A stretch of DNA of 64,000 nt, taken from positions 6,123,501-6,187,500 of the forward strand of contig NZ_JAAQRC020000001.1 of the NCBI RefSeq assembly GCF_019216885.1. Reading direction: 5' to 3'. The DNA comes from Methylobacterium sp. SyP6R. Lineage in GTDB: Bacteria > Pseudomonadota > Alphaproteobacteria > Rhizobiales > Beijerinckiaceae. The position numbers and the translations under genes were made by a program. Positions within the stretch are counted from its first letter, which is position 1. Every line of letters starts with the position of its first letter. Positions 55,826 through 64,000 of this stretch are shown here, piece after piece. The notes beneath the pieces were generated by a model. The model did not search any database and had not been told where the DNA came from. It was given only the letters and a program-made list of their open reading frames with translations.

Positions 55826-55839
55826 TGACTGCCTGGTCA
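55826..55839. promoter_or_regulatory. Probable TetR operator upstream of RND regulator
   Basis: TGAC-N6-GTCA within TTGACTGCCTGGTCAGTTA (55825-55843), 14 bp before the TetR start. It is a different palindrome from the ATGA-N6-TCAT type, fitting a separate regulator. Confidence 0.55.
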
Positions 55840-55880
55840 GTTATTAGTACGAGATGGGTGTCGCCTTCAAGGAGCGCGCC

Positions 55881-56153
55881 ATGGCCCGCACGGTGATGTG
55901 CCCATCCCGGATCAGCCGGTCCCCTCCAACCCTCCCGGCTCGGCCCGGTTTCACCCGCCTGCCGAACGGTCTCGACCTCCACGCTCCCGCGGCCTCCCGC
56001 GCGCATCCGCTGCTGCCCCGGCGCGGGGCGGTGCCGGCGGCAGCCCTGCTGCTCGTCGCCATCGCCGGCTGGGCCGGGCTCATCGCCTGGACCCGGATCG
56101 ATCCGGTGGCGGCGCCCTGCACGGCCTGCCGGGTCGAACAGAGCGGGCTCTGA
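55881..56153 (+). CDS. Possible small one-helix membrane protein
   Basis: 90 aa from the ATG at 55881, with AAGGAG 6 bp upstream. The N-terminal 50 residues are Pro/Arg-rich; a single hydrophobic helix follows (AVPAAALLLVAIAGWAGLIAW), then a short tail with CTAC. It may be a chance ORF, since the frame is not strongly coding, but the helix and Shine-Dalgarno sequence make it plausible. The rest of 55813-56356 holds only the operator and a hairpin. Confidence 0.3.
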   Translation: MARTVMCPSRISRSPPTLPARPGFTRLPNGLDLHAPAASRAHPLLPRRGAVPAAALLLVAIAGWAGLIAWTRIDPVAAPCTACRVEQSGL

Positions 56154-56249
56154 GCCGGTCATCCCTTTCGCGTTCGCCCCGGCCTGGCGCCGGGGCCTCG
56201 TCACAGATGCGGCGGCGCTTCCCGACCGGGCGGCACGCCACATCTGGAA

Positions 56250-56283
56250 GGAGCGGCCGCATCCGCCCCCTCGCGGCCGCTCC
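56250..56283. terminator. Strong GC hairpin before the RND operon
   Basis: GGAGCGGCCGC (56250-56260) and GCGGCCGCTCC (56273-56283) form an exact 11-bp inverted repeat with a 12-bp loop, followed by TTC. It lies in the leader of the efflux operon and could terminate or attenuate transcription. Confidence 0.5.
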
Positions 56284-56356
56284 TTCACATCCGCCCTCCG
56301 CCCGTGCTGTCCTTCGGGGCTTCCCGTCCCACGCCGAACCGGTGCGCTCGACGACC

Positions 56357-57535
56357 ATGACACCCAGCCCGATCCTCCGGGGCCTCCACCGCTCGGCCGT
56401 GACGGCCGCCCTGCTCCTCGCGGGGCAAATCCTCGCGGGCCAAGCCCGCGCCGATGCGCCCACCCCCACGGCCAAGGACACGACCAAGGACGATGCGCGG
56501 CCTGCGGCGCCTGAGACGAAGCCCGCGCCGCCTCCCGGCGCGCCCGCCCAGGTCCGGGTCGTCACCGCGGCGCTCGCCCCGGTCTCGGCCGAGGTCGTGC
56601 TGACCGGCGACATCCAGGCCAAGTTCTCGAGCAACATCGCCTTCCGGGTCAGCGGCAAGATCCAGGAGCGCCTGGTCGAGGTCGGCGAGCACGTCACCGC
56701 CGACCAGGTGCTGGCGCGGCTCGAGCCGCAGGAGCAGCAGGTCAACGTCGACACCGCGCAGGCGGCGCTCGCCTCGGCCGAGGCCCTGCTGACCCAGGCG
56801 AAGGTGAGCTTCGAGCGGCAGCAATCGCTGATGCGCAGCGGCTATACCACCCGCACCGCCTACGACCAGGCCGAGCAGACCCTGCGCACCACCCAGGCCT
56901 CGGTGGAATCCGCCAAGGCGGCTCTGGGCAATGCCCGCGAGCAATTCTCCTATACCGAGCTGAAGACCGGGGTCGCCGGCATGATCACGGCGCGCAACGC
57001 CGAGGCCGGCCAGGTGGTGCAGTCGGGCCAGACGGTGTTCACCCTGGCCCAGGACGGGCCGCGCGACGCGGTGTTCATCGTCTCCGAGACACTGCTCGCC
57101 GAGCCGCCGGAGGGCAAGACGATCGACATCATCCTCCTGTCCGACCCGCGGATACGCACCACCGGCACGGTGCGGGAGATCTCGCCGGCGGTCGATCCGT
57201 CGTCCGGCGGCGTGCGGGTGAAGATCGGACTCTCCAAGGTCCCGCCCGAGATGTCGCTCGGGTCCACCGTGGCGGGCCTCGGCCGCTTCCGCGCCCGGCA
57301 GGCGGTCAGCCTGCCCTGGAGCGCGCTGTTTCGCTGGCAGGACCGGCCGGCGGTCTGGGTGCTCGATCCGGGCAGCGGCACCGTCGCACCGAAGACCGTG
57401 ACCATCGACCGCTACGCCGGCTCGGCCATCGTCCTGTCGGACGGCATCGAGCCGGGCGAGCGGGTGGTGACGGCCGGGATCCAGCTCCTGCGCCCCGGCC
57501 AGACGGTCGCGGTGGTCGGGGAGGACGGACGGTGA
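56357..57535 (+). CDS. RND efflux periplasmic adaptor (membrane fusion protein) 1
   Basis: 392 aa. A signal peptide (residues 1-33) and a Pro/Thr/Lys linker precede the adaptor's barrel, lipoyl and hairpin regions: IAFRVSGKIQERLVEVGEHV (lipoyl half), a helical hairpin at about 130-200, then AGMITARNAEAGQVVQSGQ. Of the HlyD/AcrA type. It connects the RND permease to the outer-membrane channel. First gene of an operon: it overlaps adaptor 2 by 4 bp (GTGA). Divergent from the TetR gene. Confidence 0.9.
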   Translation: MTPSPILRGLHRSAVTAALLLAGQILAGQARADAPTPTAKDTTKDDARPAAPETKPAPPPGAPAQVRVVTAALAPVSAEVVLTGDIQAKFSSNIAFRVSGKIQERLVEVGEHVTADQVLARLEPQEQQVNVDTAQAALASAEALLTQAKVSFERQQSLMRSGYTTRTAYDQAEQTLRTTQASVESAKAALGNAREQFSYTELKTGVAGMITARNAEAGQVVQSGQTVFTLAQDGPRDAVFIVSETLLAEPPEGKTIDIILLSDPRIRTTGTVREISPAVDPSSGGVRVKIGLSKVPPEMSLGSTVAGLGRFRARQAVSLPWSALFRWQDRPAVWVLDPGSGTVAPKTVTIDRYAGSAIVLSDGIEPGERVVTAGIQLLRPGQTVAVVGEDGR

Positions 57536-58617
57536 AACACGTCCCCGCCCTCGCCATCCTCGTCCTTCTCGCCGCCTGCCAGGAGAAGAAGGCCGAGGCA
57601 CCGCCGCCGGTGCGCCCGGTGCTCACCACCCGCGTCGAGGTCCGCACCGCCGAGACCTTCGGCCCCTTCGCCGGCACGGTCGAGCCGCGCTACCAGACGC
57701 AAGCCGGGTTCCGGGTGCCGGGCCGGATGGTCGCCCGCGACGTCTATGTCGGCGACCTCGTGCCCAGGGGCGCCCGGCTCGCCGCCCTCGATCCCACCGT
57801 GCTGCAATTCGCCGTCACCCGGGCCCGGGCCGACGTCACCGACGCGGAGGCGCAGCTCGCCAACGCCAATGCCGTCGAGGGGCGCCAGCGCACCCTGTTC
57901 GACGGCGGCAACGTCACCCAGGCCGCCCTCGATTCGGCGGTCGCCACCCGCGACACCGCCGCGGCGCGCCTCGCCCAGGCCAGGGCCGCCCTCCAGAAGG
58001 CGACCGACGAGCTCGGCTACGCCACCCTGAAGGCCGATGTCGACGGGGTGGTGACCGCCTGGAGCGCCGAGGTCGGGCAGGTGGTGAGCGCCGGCCAGGC
58101 CGTGGTGACGCTCGCTCGCCCCGACATCCGCGAGGCGGTGGTCGACATCCCGGACGGGCTGATGGCCGGCATCAAGGCCGGCACCGAGTTCACCGTGACG
58201 CTCCAGGCCGCCCCGACCATCACCGCCAAGGGCCGGGTGCGCGAGATCGGGCCGCTCGCCGACCCGGCGACCCGCACCCGCCGGGTGCGCATGACCCTGA
58301 CCGATCCGCCGGAAGCGTTCCGGCTGGGCACCACCATCACGGTGGCTTTGGCGCGCGCCACACCGCCCCGCATCACCCTGCCGGCCACCGCCCTCCTGCG
58401 GGAGGAGAGCCGCACCAGCGTCTGGGTCGTCGCACCGGACGGCAAATCGGTCGCCCGCCGCGACGTCGCGGTGGTCCCGCCCGCCGACACCGCGCCCCGC
58501 GCCGACGATGCGGTGACCCTGAGCGACGGCCTGAAGGCCGGCGAGACCGTGGTGGTGGCGGGCGTCCACAGCCTGAAGGACGGACAGGCGGTGCGCCTCG
58601 CCGACTCCGGTCTCTGA
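57532..58617 (+). CDS. RND efflux periplasmic adaptor 2 (lipoprotein)
   Basis: 361 aa from a GTG. The lipobox LLAAC (Cys about residue 16) anchors it to the inner membrane. The adaptor fold is clear: AGFRVPGRMVARDVYVGDLV, a hairpin of about 75 residues, then DGVVTAWSAEVGQVVSAGQ. It is distinct in sequence from adaptor 1, so the pump has two different adaptors, an arrangement known for MdtABC-like or heteromeric systems where it is usually the permease that is doubled. Confidence 0.9.
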   Translation: MKHVPALAILVLLAACQEKKAEAPPPVRPVLTTRVEVRTAETFGPFAGTVEPRYQTQAGFRVPGRMVARDVYVGDLVPRGARLAALDPTVLQFAVTRARADVTDAEAQLANANAVEGRQRTLFDGGNVTQAALDSAVATRDTAAARLAQARAALQKATDELGYATLKADVDGVVTAWSAEVGQVVSAGQAVVTLARPDIREAVVDIPDGLMAGIKAGTEFTVTLQAAPTITAKGRVREIGPLADPATRTRRVRMTLTDPPEAFRLGTTITVALARATPPRITLPATALLREESRTSVWVVAPDGKSVARRDVAVVPPADTAPRADDAVTLSDGLKAGETVVVAGVHSLKDGQAVRLADSGL

Positions 58618-58719
58618 CCGCTCCCTGATCTTTTCGCGCGCGGCCCGACGCGGCCCGCCTTCCAGAGCAGCGCCCGATCGCGCCGCGATCGGACACCGCT
58701 CCCGGTCTTTGATTGAGCC

Positions 58720-58762
58720 GCATTTTCTGCGACGAACCGGTATCCCCTTCGTCGGAAAATGC
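58720..58762. repeat. GCATTTTC-type palindrome, copy 2
   Basis: GCATTTTCTGCGACGAA and TTCGTCGGAAAATGC flank an 11-bp loop; same family as 29282-29323, in the gap between adaptor 2 and the permease gene, 34 bp before the permease start. Within the operon it could lower or stabilise downstream mRNA. Confidence 0.65.
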
Positions 58763-58795
58763 TCTGACTCCCTTTCAGCGCGAGGCCGCGCCCCG

Positions 58796-61700
58796 ATGAA
58801 GTCGTTCAACCTCTCCGAATGGGCGCTGTCGCACCGCTCCTTCGTCTGGTTCCTGATGGTGGTGGCGATCGTCGCCGGCGCGATGTCGTACCGCAAGCTC
58901 GGCCGCGAGGAGGACCCGGCCTTCGCGATCAAGACCATGGTGGTGCAGGCGGTGTGGCCCGGCGCCACGATCAGCGACACCCTCGACCAGGTCACCGACC
59001 GGATCGAGAAGGAGCTGCAGCAGATTGGCGCGGTCGACTACACAAGGAGCTACACCACGCCCGGCCAGGCGACGGTGTTCGTGAACCTGCGCGACACCAC
59101 CCCGCCGCAGACGATCCCGTGGCTGTTCTACCAGGTCCGCAAGCGCCTCGGCGACATCAAGGGCACCTTCCCGCAGGGCATGCAGGGCCCGTTCTTCAAC
59201 GACGAGTTCGGCGACGTCTACGGCAACGTCTACGCCTTCACGGCGGACGGGCTGTCGATGCGCCAGCTGCGGGATTACGTCGAGACGGTCCGCACCCGGA
59301 TCATCAAGGTGCCGAGCATCGGCAAGACCCAGATCATCGGCGCCCAGAACGAGGTGATCTATCTCGGCTTCTCGACCCGCAAGCTCGCCGGCCTCGGCGT
59401 CGACGTGCAGTCGCTGATCAAGACCCTGCAGGCCCAGAACGCGGTGGCGCCCTCGGGCGTGATCCAGGCCGGGCCGGAGCGGGTCTCGGTCCGGGTCGGC
59501 GGCCAGTTCACCGACGAGAACAGCCTGAAGGCGATCAACCTGCGGGTCAACGACCGCTTCTTCCGCCTCTCGGACGTCGCCGAGATCGAGCGCGGCTACA
59601 CCGACCCGCCCGAGGCGCTCTTCCGCTACAACGGCCGGCCGGCGATCGGCCTCGCCATCGCCATGCAGCAGAGCGGCAACCTGCTCGAATTCGGCGAGGC
59701 CCTGAAGTCCCGCATGCGCCAGGTCGAGGCGGAACTCCCCGTCGGCGTCGGCATCCACCTCGTCTCGGACCAGCCCAGGATCGTCGAGGAGGCGGTCGGC
59801 GGCTTCACCAAGGCCCTCGTCGAGGCGGTCGTGATCGTGCTCGTGGTCTCGTTCCTGAGCCTCGGGATGCGGGCCGGCCTCGTGGTGTCGTTCTCGATCC
59901 CGCTGGTGCTCGCCATCGTGTTCGTCATCATGGAGGTGATGGGGGTCACGCTGCAACGCATCTCGCTCGGCGCCCTCATCATTGCCCTCGGCCTCCTCGT
60001 CGACGACGCGATGATCACCGTCGAGATGATGGTGGCGCGGCTGGAGGCCGGGGACAGCCTGCACAAGGCCGCGACCTTCGCCTACACCTCCACCGCCTTC
60101 CCGATGCTCACCGGCACGCTCGTCACCGTGGCGGGCTTCCTGCCGATCGGCTTCAACGGCTCGGCGGCGGGCGAGTACACCTACTCGCTGTTCGTGGTGA
60201 TCGCGGCCTCGCTCCTCGTCTCCTGGGTGGTGGCGGTTTTGTTCGCGCCGCTCATCGGCGTGAAGATCCTGCCGAAGACCATGAAGGGCCACCACGAGAA
60301 GCCGAGCCGCCTGCTCAACGGCTTCAGGGCCCTGCTGCTGCCGGCGATGCGCTTCCGCTGGGTGACGGTCGCTTCCTGCGTCGGCCTGCTCGGGCTCGCG
60401 GTGGTCGGCATGGGCCACGTCCAGCAGCAATTCTTCCCGGCCTCCGACCGGCCCGAGGTGCTGGTCGACATGACCCTGCCGCAGAACGCCAGCATCAGTG
60501 AGACCAAGGCGCAGATGGACCGGTTCGAGCTGGCCCTGAAGGGCGACCCCGAGATCAAGCGCTGGAGCTCCTATGTCGGCCAGGGCGCGATCCGCTTCTA
60601 CCTGCCCCTCGACCAGCAGCTCTCCAACGCCTTCTTCGGCCAGATCGTGATCGAGACCGTGTCGCTGGAGGCCCGCGACCGCACCATGGCGCGGCTCAAC
60701 GCGCTCGCCCGGCGCGACTTCGTCGGCACCGACGTGTTCATCCATCCCCTCGACCTCGGCCCCCCGGTCGGTCGGCCGATCCAGTACCGCATCAGCGGCC
60801 CCGACCTGCAGGTGGTGCGGGCGCAGGCGCTGAAACTCGCCAACCTGGTGGCGCAGAACCCGCATGTCGGCCTGCCGACCTTCGACTGGAACGAGCCCGG
60901 CAAGGTCCTGCGGGTCGAGATCCTGCAGGACAAGGCGCGCCAGCTCGGCGTGACCTCGCAGGACATCGCCGGCATCCTCAACGGTGTCGTCGGCGGCACC
61001 ACGATCACCCAGGTCCGCGACGCGATCTACCTCGTCGACGTGGTCGGCCGGGCGCAGGGGCCGGAGCGCCGCTCCGTCGACACGCTCCAGAGCCTGCAGG
61101 TGCCGACCGCCGGCGGCGCCACCGTGCCGCTGCTCGCCTTCGCCAAGATCCATTACGACCTCGAACAGCCGATCGTCTGGCGCCGGGACCGGATGCCGAC
61201 CATCACGGTGCGCGCCTCGATCACCGACACGACCCAGCCGCCGACGGTCGTCGACGCGCTCGCCCCCGCCATGGCGCAGTTCCGCTCCGAGCTGCCGGAC
61301 GGCTACGACGTCGCGACCGGCGGCGCCGTGGAGGAGGCCGCGAAGGGCCAGGGCCCGATCGCCGCGGTGGTGCCGGTGATGCTGCTGGTGATGGCCTTCT
61401 TCCTGATGGTGCAGCTCCAGAGCGTCCAGAAGCTCTTCCTCGTCTCGAGCGTGGCGCCGCTCGGCCTCATCGGCGTCGTCGCGGCCCTTCTGCCGTCGGG
61501 CGCCCCGATGGGCTTCGTGGCGATCCTCGGCATCCTGGCGCTGATCGGCATCATCATCCGCAACGCCGTGATCCTAGTGACCCAGATCGACGAGTTCGAG
61601 GCCGAGGGCATGAATCCCTGGGACGCGGTGGTGGAGGCGACCTGCCACCGCATGCGCCCGATCCTGCTCACCGCGGCCGCCGCGAGCCTCGGCATGATCC

Positions 61701-61864
61701 CGATCGCCCGCGAGGTCTTCTGGGGGCCGATGGCCTACGCGATGATCGGCGGCATCATCGCGGCGACCTTCCTGACCCTGTTCTTCCTGCCGGCGCTCTA
61801 TGTCGGCTGGTACCGGATCCGGCCGCAGAAGAAGGGCGAGGCGCACGTGCAGGCCGGGGCGTGA
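58796..61864 (+). CDS. RND-family efflux permease
   Basis: 1,022 aa inner-membrane pump with 12 helices and two large periplasmic loops, as in AcrB-like proteins. Seen: an N-terminal cytoplasmic helix (FNLSEWALSHRSFVWFLMVV), GREEDPAFAIKTMVV, the helix-4 proton-relay region LGLLVDDAMITVEMMVARLE with two consecutive Asp, and the second-half LIGIIIRNAVILVTQIDEFE. No C-terminal extension. With the two adaptors it makes a tripartite pump; no outer-membrane factor gene is in the window, so a TolC homologue elsewhere is needed. The ATG at 58796 was chosen. Confidence 0.93.
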   Translation: MKSFNLSEWALSHRSFVWFLMVVAIVAGAMSYRKLGREEDPAFAIKTMVVQAVWPGATISDTLDQVTDRIEKELQQIGAVDYTRSYTTPGQATVFVNLRDTTPPQTIPWLFYQVRKRLGDIKGTFPQGMQGPFFNDEFGDVYGNVYAFTADGLSMRQLRDYVETVRTRIIKVPSIGKTQIIGAQNEVIYLGFSTRKLAGLGVDVQSLIKTLQAQNAVAPSGVIQAGPERVSVRVGGQFTDENSLKAINLRVNDRFFRLSDVAEIERGYTDPPEALFRYNGRPAIGLAIAMQQSGNLLEFGEALKSRMRQVEAELPVGVGIHLVSDQPRIVEEAVGGFTKALVEAVVIVLVVSFLSLGMRAGLVVSFSIPLVLAIVFVIMEVMGVTLQRISLGALIIALGLLVDDAMITVEMMVARLEAGDSLHKAATFAYTSTAFPMLTGTLVTVAGFLPIGFNGSAAGEYTYSLFVVIAASLLVSWVVAVLFAPLIGVKILPKTMKGHHEKPSRLLNGFRALLLPAMRFRWVTVASCVGLLGLAVVGMGHVQQQFFPASDRPEVLVDMTLPQNASISETKAQMDRFELALKGDPEIKRWSSYVGQGAIRFYLPLDQQLSNAFFGQIVIETVSLEARDRTMARLNALARRDFVGTDVFIHPLDLGPPVGRPIQYRISGPDLQVVRAQALKLANLVAQNPHVGLPTFDWNEPGKVLRVEILQDKARQLGVTSQDIAGILNGVVGGTTITQVRDAIYLVDVVGRAQGPERRSVDTLQSLQVPTAGGATVPLLAFAKIHYDLEQPIVWRRDRMPTITVRASITDTTQPPTVVDALAPAMAQFRSELPDGYDVATGGAVEEAAKGQGPIAAVVPVMLLVMAFFLMVQLQSVQKLFLVSSVAPLGLIGVVAALLPSGAPMGFVAILGILALIGIIIRNAVILVTQIDEFEAEGMNPWDAVVEATCHRMRPILLTAAAASLGMIPIAREVFWGPMAYAMIGGIIAATFLTLFFLPALYVGWYRIRPQKKGEAHVQAGA

Positions 61865-62085
61865 TCGGGGCGCGAGGCGGCGCATGCCCGACAGGGCATG
61901 GGCGTCCGGGACGGTATGGGCGCCCGGACATGCGACGCCGCCGTGAATAATCCGGGGCGGCCGACAACCTCCGCTGGTCCCCCGACATCTCCCTGCGTAA
62001 GCTGCGCGGCACGCCAGGAGACGAGCCGGTTCGCGAACCGAGGGTGACGAATCCGGGTTCGCGCGCCCAGACAGAGGACGACCCG

Positions 62086-63351
62086 ATGACCTCCGCGACA
62101 CCCGGCCCTGCGCAGCAGGGCGCGCCCGTGACCTTCGACACGCGGCTCGACGGCCTGACCTGGCTGGCCCTCAAGGGCTTCCTGCTCTCGCTCGTGACCT
62201 TCGGCGTCTACCGGTTCTGGTACATGACCGACCTGCGGCGGTTCTTCTGGAGCCGCACCGCCATCGACGGGTCGCCGGCCGAGTATACCGGCACCGGCAA
62301 GGAACTGTTTCTCGGTTTCCTGGTGGCGCTCGTGCTCCTAGTGCCGGTCTATCTCGGCCTGTTCGCGATCTCCCTGGCGTTCCCTCGGCTGGCGCCGTTC
62401 TCGGTGGTGATCTCCTTCGTCACCCTGTTCGTGCTCGGGCAATACGCCCTCTATCGCGGGCGCCGCTACCGGGCGATGCGCACGCTGTGGCGCGGCATCC
62501 GGCTCGGCCAGGACGGCTCGGCCTCCGTCTACGCGGCCCGGGCGGCGGGCTGGTGGCTTCTCGTCTCTCTGACCTTCGGGCTCGCCTTCCCGTTCATGCG
62601 GGCGAGCCAGGAGCGCTACCGCATCGACCACACCCTGATCGGCACGAGCCGGCTGAACTCGGAGGCGCGCGGGCGCAAGCTGCTGGGGCCGTGGCTATTG
62701 TTCTACCTCGTGGGGCTCGGACCGCTGATCGGGCTCGGCCTCGCGCTCGTGGTCGCGTCCGATTTCTCGCCGCCGACGGACCTGCTGGTGCCGAAGCCGG
62801 GCGGCAAGGCGGGCGAAACGATCCTCAACCCGGCCTATGCCGGCACGACGATCGGCCGCCTCGCGACCGCCCTGTTCGTCGCCGCCCTGGCCTGCATCCC
62901 GGCGACGTTCCTGCTGATCCCCTATTACCGCGCCCGCGAGGCGCGCGCCTTCGCGGGCGCGGTCCGCCTCGGCAACGCGCGCCTCGCCTCGACCCTGCGG
63001 GCCCGCGCCTTCTACCGGCCCTACATCGTTTACGTGCTGTCCCTTGCCGGCGTCCTGCTCGCGCTCGGTCTCGGAGTCGGTCTCCTGGCCCTGGCCGGAC
63101 AGCAGGCCGGTCTCGGCGTGGTCCACTGGTTCGTCGTCCTGGGCTACCTCGCCCTCGCGCCCCTGGGCGCGGTGCTCTACGTCCGCCTGGTGCGGGCCCG
63201 GCTCTGGGCGGCGATCGCGACGAGCCTGACCGTCGCCAACCCGGGGGAACTCTCGACGGTCCTGGCCTCGGCCCGGGGCGCCGGCAGCGGCCTGCAGGAG
63301 GGCCTCGCCGACGCGCTGGACGTCGGCGGCGCGCTCCAGATCGGCCTCTGA
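62086..63351 (+). CDS. DUF898 (YjgN-family) membrane protein
   Basis: 421 aa. The N-terminal signature GLTWLALKGFLLSLVTFGVYRFWY and the motif FLGFLVALVLLVPVYLGLF match DUF898. About 8 hydrophobic segments are predicted. Function is unknown; the family often accompanies an M48 peptidase, as here (the next gene starts 3 bp after the stop). The ATG at 62086 has GAGGA 8 bp upstream. Confidence 0.88.
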   Translation: MTSATPGPAQQGAPVTFDTRLDGLTWLALKGFLLSLVTFGVYRFWYMTDLRRFFWSRTAIDGSPAEYTGTGKELFLGFLVALVLLVPVYLGLFAISLAFPRLAPFSVVISFVTLFVLGQYALYRGRRYRAMRTLWRGIRLGQDGSASVYAARAAGWWLLVSLTFGLAFPFMRASQERYRIDHTLIGTSRLNSEARGRKLLGPWLLFYLVGLGPLIGLGLALVVASDFSPPTDLLVPKPGGKAGETILNPAYAGTTIGRLATALFVAALACIPATFLLIPYYRAREARAFAGAVRLGNARLASTLRARAFYRPYIVYVLSLAGVLLALGLGVGLLALAGQQAGLGVVHWFVVLGYLALAPLGAVLYVRLVRARLWAAIATSLTVANPGELSTVLASARGAGSGLQEGLADALDVGGALQIGL

Positions 63352-63354
63352 GCG

Positions 63355-64000
63355 GTGACGGATCCGCGGCCGCCACTCCCCACCACCATCGAGACCGAGG
63401 GACGCTACTTCGACGGTGTCAGCGCACGGCCGCATCCGGTGCGGCTGCTCCTCGACACGCGGCTCCGGGTCAGCGGCCCCGGGATCGCGACGGATTGGAA
63501 CCCGCTCGACCTCCGGGCGGCGGATTCGGTGCCGCCGCTGATGCGGATCGGCCCCGCCCACGCGCCGGACCGGGTCGAATTCTCGGATGCGTCGCTCGCC
63601 GCCGCCCTGGCGGAGCGCTGCCCGGATCTGCGTCGGCGGGATGAGGCGGGCGGCGCCCTGCGCCTCGTGCTCTGGTCCGCCGCCGCCGGGCTCTCGGTCC
63701 TGCTCGTCGCGATCTTCGGCGTCCCGTACCTGGCGCGGCTGCTCGTCCCGCTCGTGCCGGATTCCGTCGAGGCGCGCCTCGGCGCCGTGGTCGAGCCGCA
63801 GGTGGTGCGCCTCCTGGGACAGCCGCCGGCCTGCACCGAGGGACCCGGGCGCGCCGCCCTCGATCGTCTCGTCGCCAAGCTCGTTGCCGCAGGAGGTCCC
63901 GATGGGCCGCGGCCGTCGGACCTCACCGTGACCGCGCGCCGCCACGGGATGGCCAACGCCTTCGCGCTGCCGGGCGCCCGGGTGATCCTCCTCTCGGGCC
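63355..64000 (+). CDS. M48-family peptidase, N-terminal part (truncated by window)
   Basis: 215 codons visible from a GTG at 63355, cut by the right edge. An N-terminal domain (ETEGRYFDGVSARPHPVRLL) typical of M48 peptidases paired with DUF898 is followed by a membrane helix (LRLVLWSAAAGLSVLLVAIFG, about residues 99-120) and HGMANAFALPGARVILLSG, which directly precedes the zinc-binding HExxH expected just beyond the window. The partnership with the DUF898 protein suggests an inner-membrane protease pair. Confidence 0.8.
   Translation, partial: MTDPRPPLPTTIETEGRYFDGVSARPHPVRLLLDTRLRVSGPGIATDWNPLDLRAADSVPPLMRIGPAHAPDRVEFSDASLAAALAERCPDLRRRDEAGGALRLVLWSAAAGLSVLLVAIFGVPYLARLLVPLVPDSVEARLGAVVEPQVVRLLGQPPACTEGPGRAALDRLVAKLVAAGGPDGPRPSDLTVTARRHGMANAFALPGARVILLSG

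Overview
The window is a piece of a GC-rich (about 70%) alphaproteobacterial chromosome. The MotB-MotC arrangement, the DUF2336 and DUF1214/DUF1254 genes, the abundance of chemoreceptors and the style of the intergenic palindromes fit Methylobacterium or a close relative. This is inference; no rRNA or other species marker lies in the window. No tRNA, rRNA or CRISPR array was recognised.

Layout. 0-4.7 kb: a minus-strand flagellar operon (fliF, a FliH-like gene, motB, motC), tightly overlapping and cut by the left edge. 4.9-8 kb: a short-chain dehydrogenase and a chemoreceptor. 8.0-9.95 kb: a low-GC islet with one orphan protein that has two central hydrophobic segments, bordered by short palindromes sharing a CGGAAAAC core. 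10-13.7 kb: a thioesterase/SDR operon divergent from a TetR gene, then an L,D-transpeptidase. 14-29.3 kb: core genes (YeiH transporter, HAD phosphatase, FMN reductase, second chemoreceptor, diguanylate cyclase, tandem gamma-carbonic-anhydrase-like protein, MoaE, AI-2E-type permease, glutathione synthetase, YcgN, PBP1A). 29.5-34 kb: a lower-GC surface-glycan group (methyltransferase, GT61 glycosyltransferase, FkbH-like SGNH-HAD-GNAT protein). 34.2-40 kb: DUF1214/DUF1254 pair, lipoprotein operon, DUF2336 protein, an orphan 2-oxoacid dehydrogenase E2 and a GNAT.

40.03-42.14 kb is a second low-GC islet: an ImmA/IrrE metallopeptidase followed after 7 bp by a class III nucleotidyl-cyclase-like gene split by one extra base. 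It lies beside an ordinary core-GC class III cyclase. 43.5-50.7 kb: hexapeptide acyltransferase, MFS exporter, beta-carbonic anhydrase, small exported proteins and a degenerate ABC exporter. 50.8-54.6 kb: an MBL hydrolase and a Ni/Co exporter pair, with an intact IS630-family element inserted exactly at the exporter's stop codon. 55-62 kb: a TetR-controlled RND efflux operon with two adaptor proteins. 62-64 kb: a DUF898 membrane protein and the start of an M48 peptidase.

Three families of intergenic repeats recur, two of them as inverted pairs tens of kilobases apart. The best candidates for something undescribed are the two low-GC islets, the split cyclase/peptidase pair, and an operator-like ATGA-N6-TCAT motif shared by two SDR loci about 6 kb apart.
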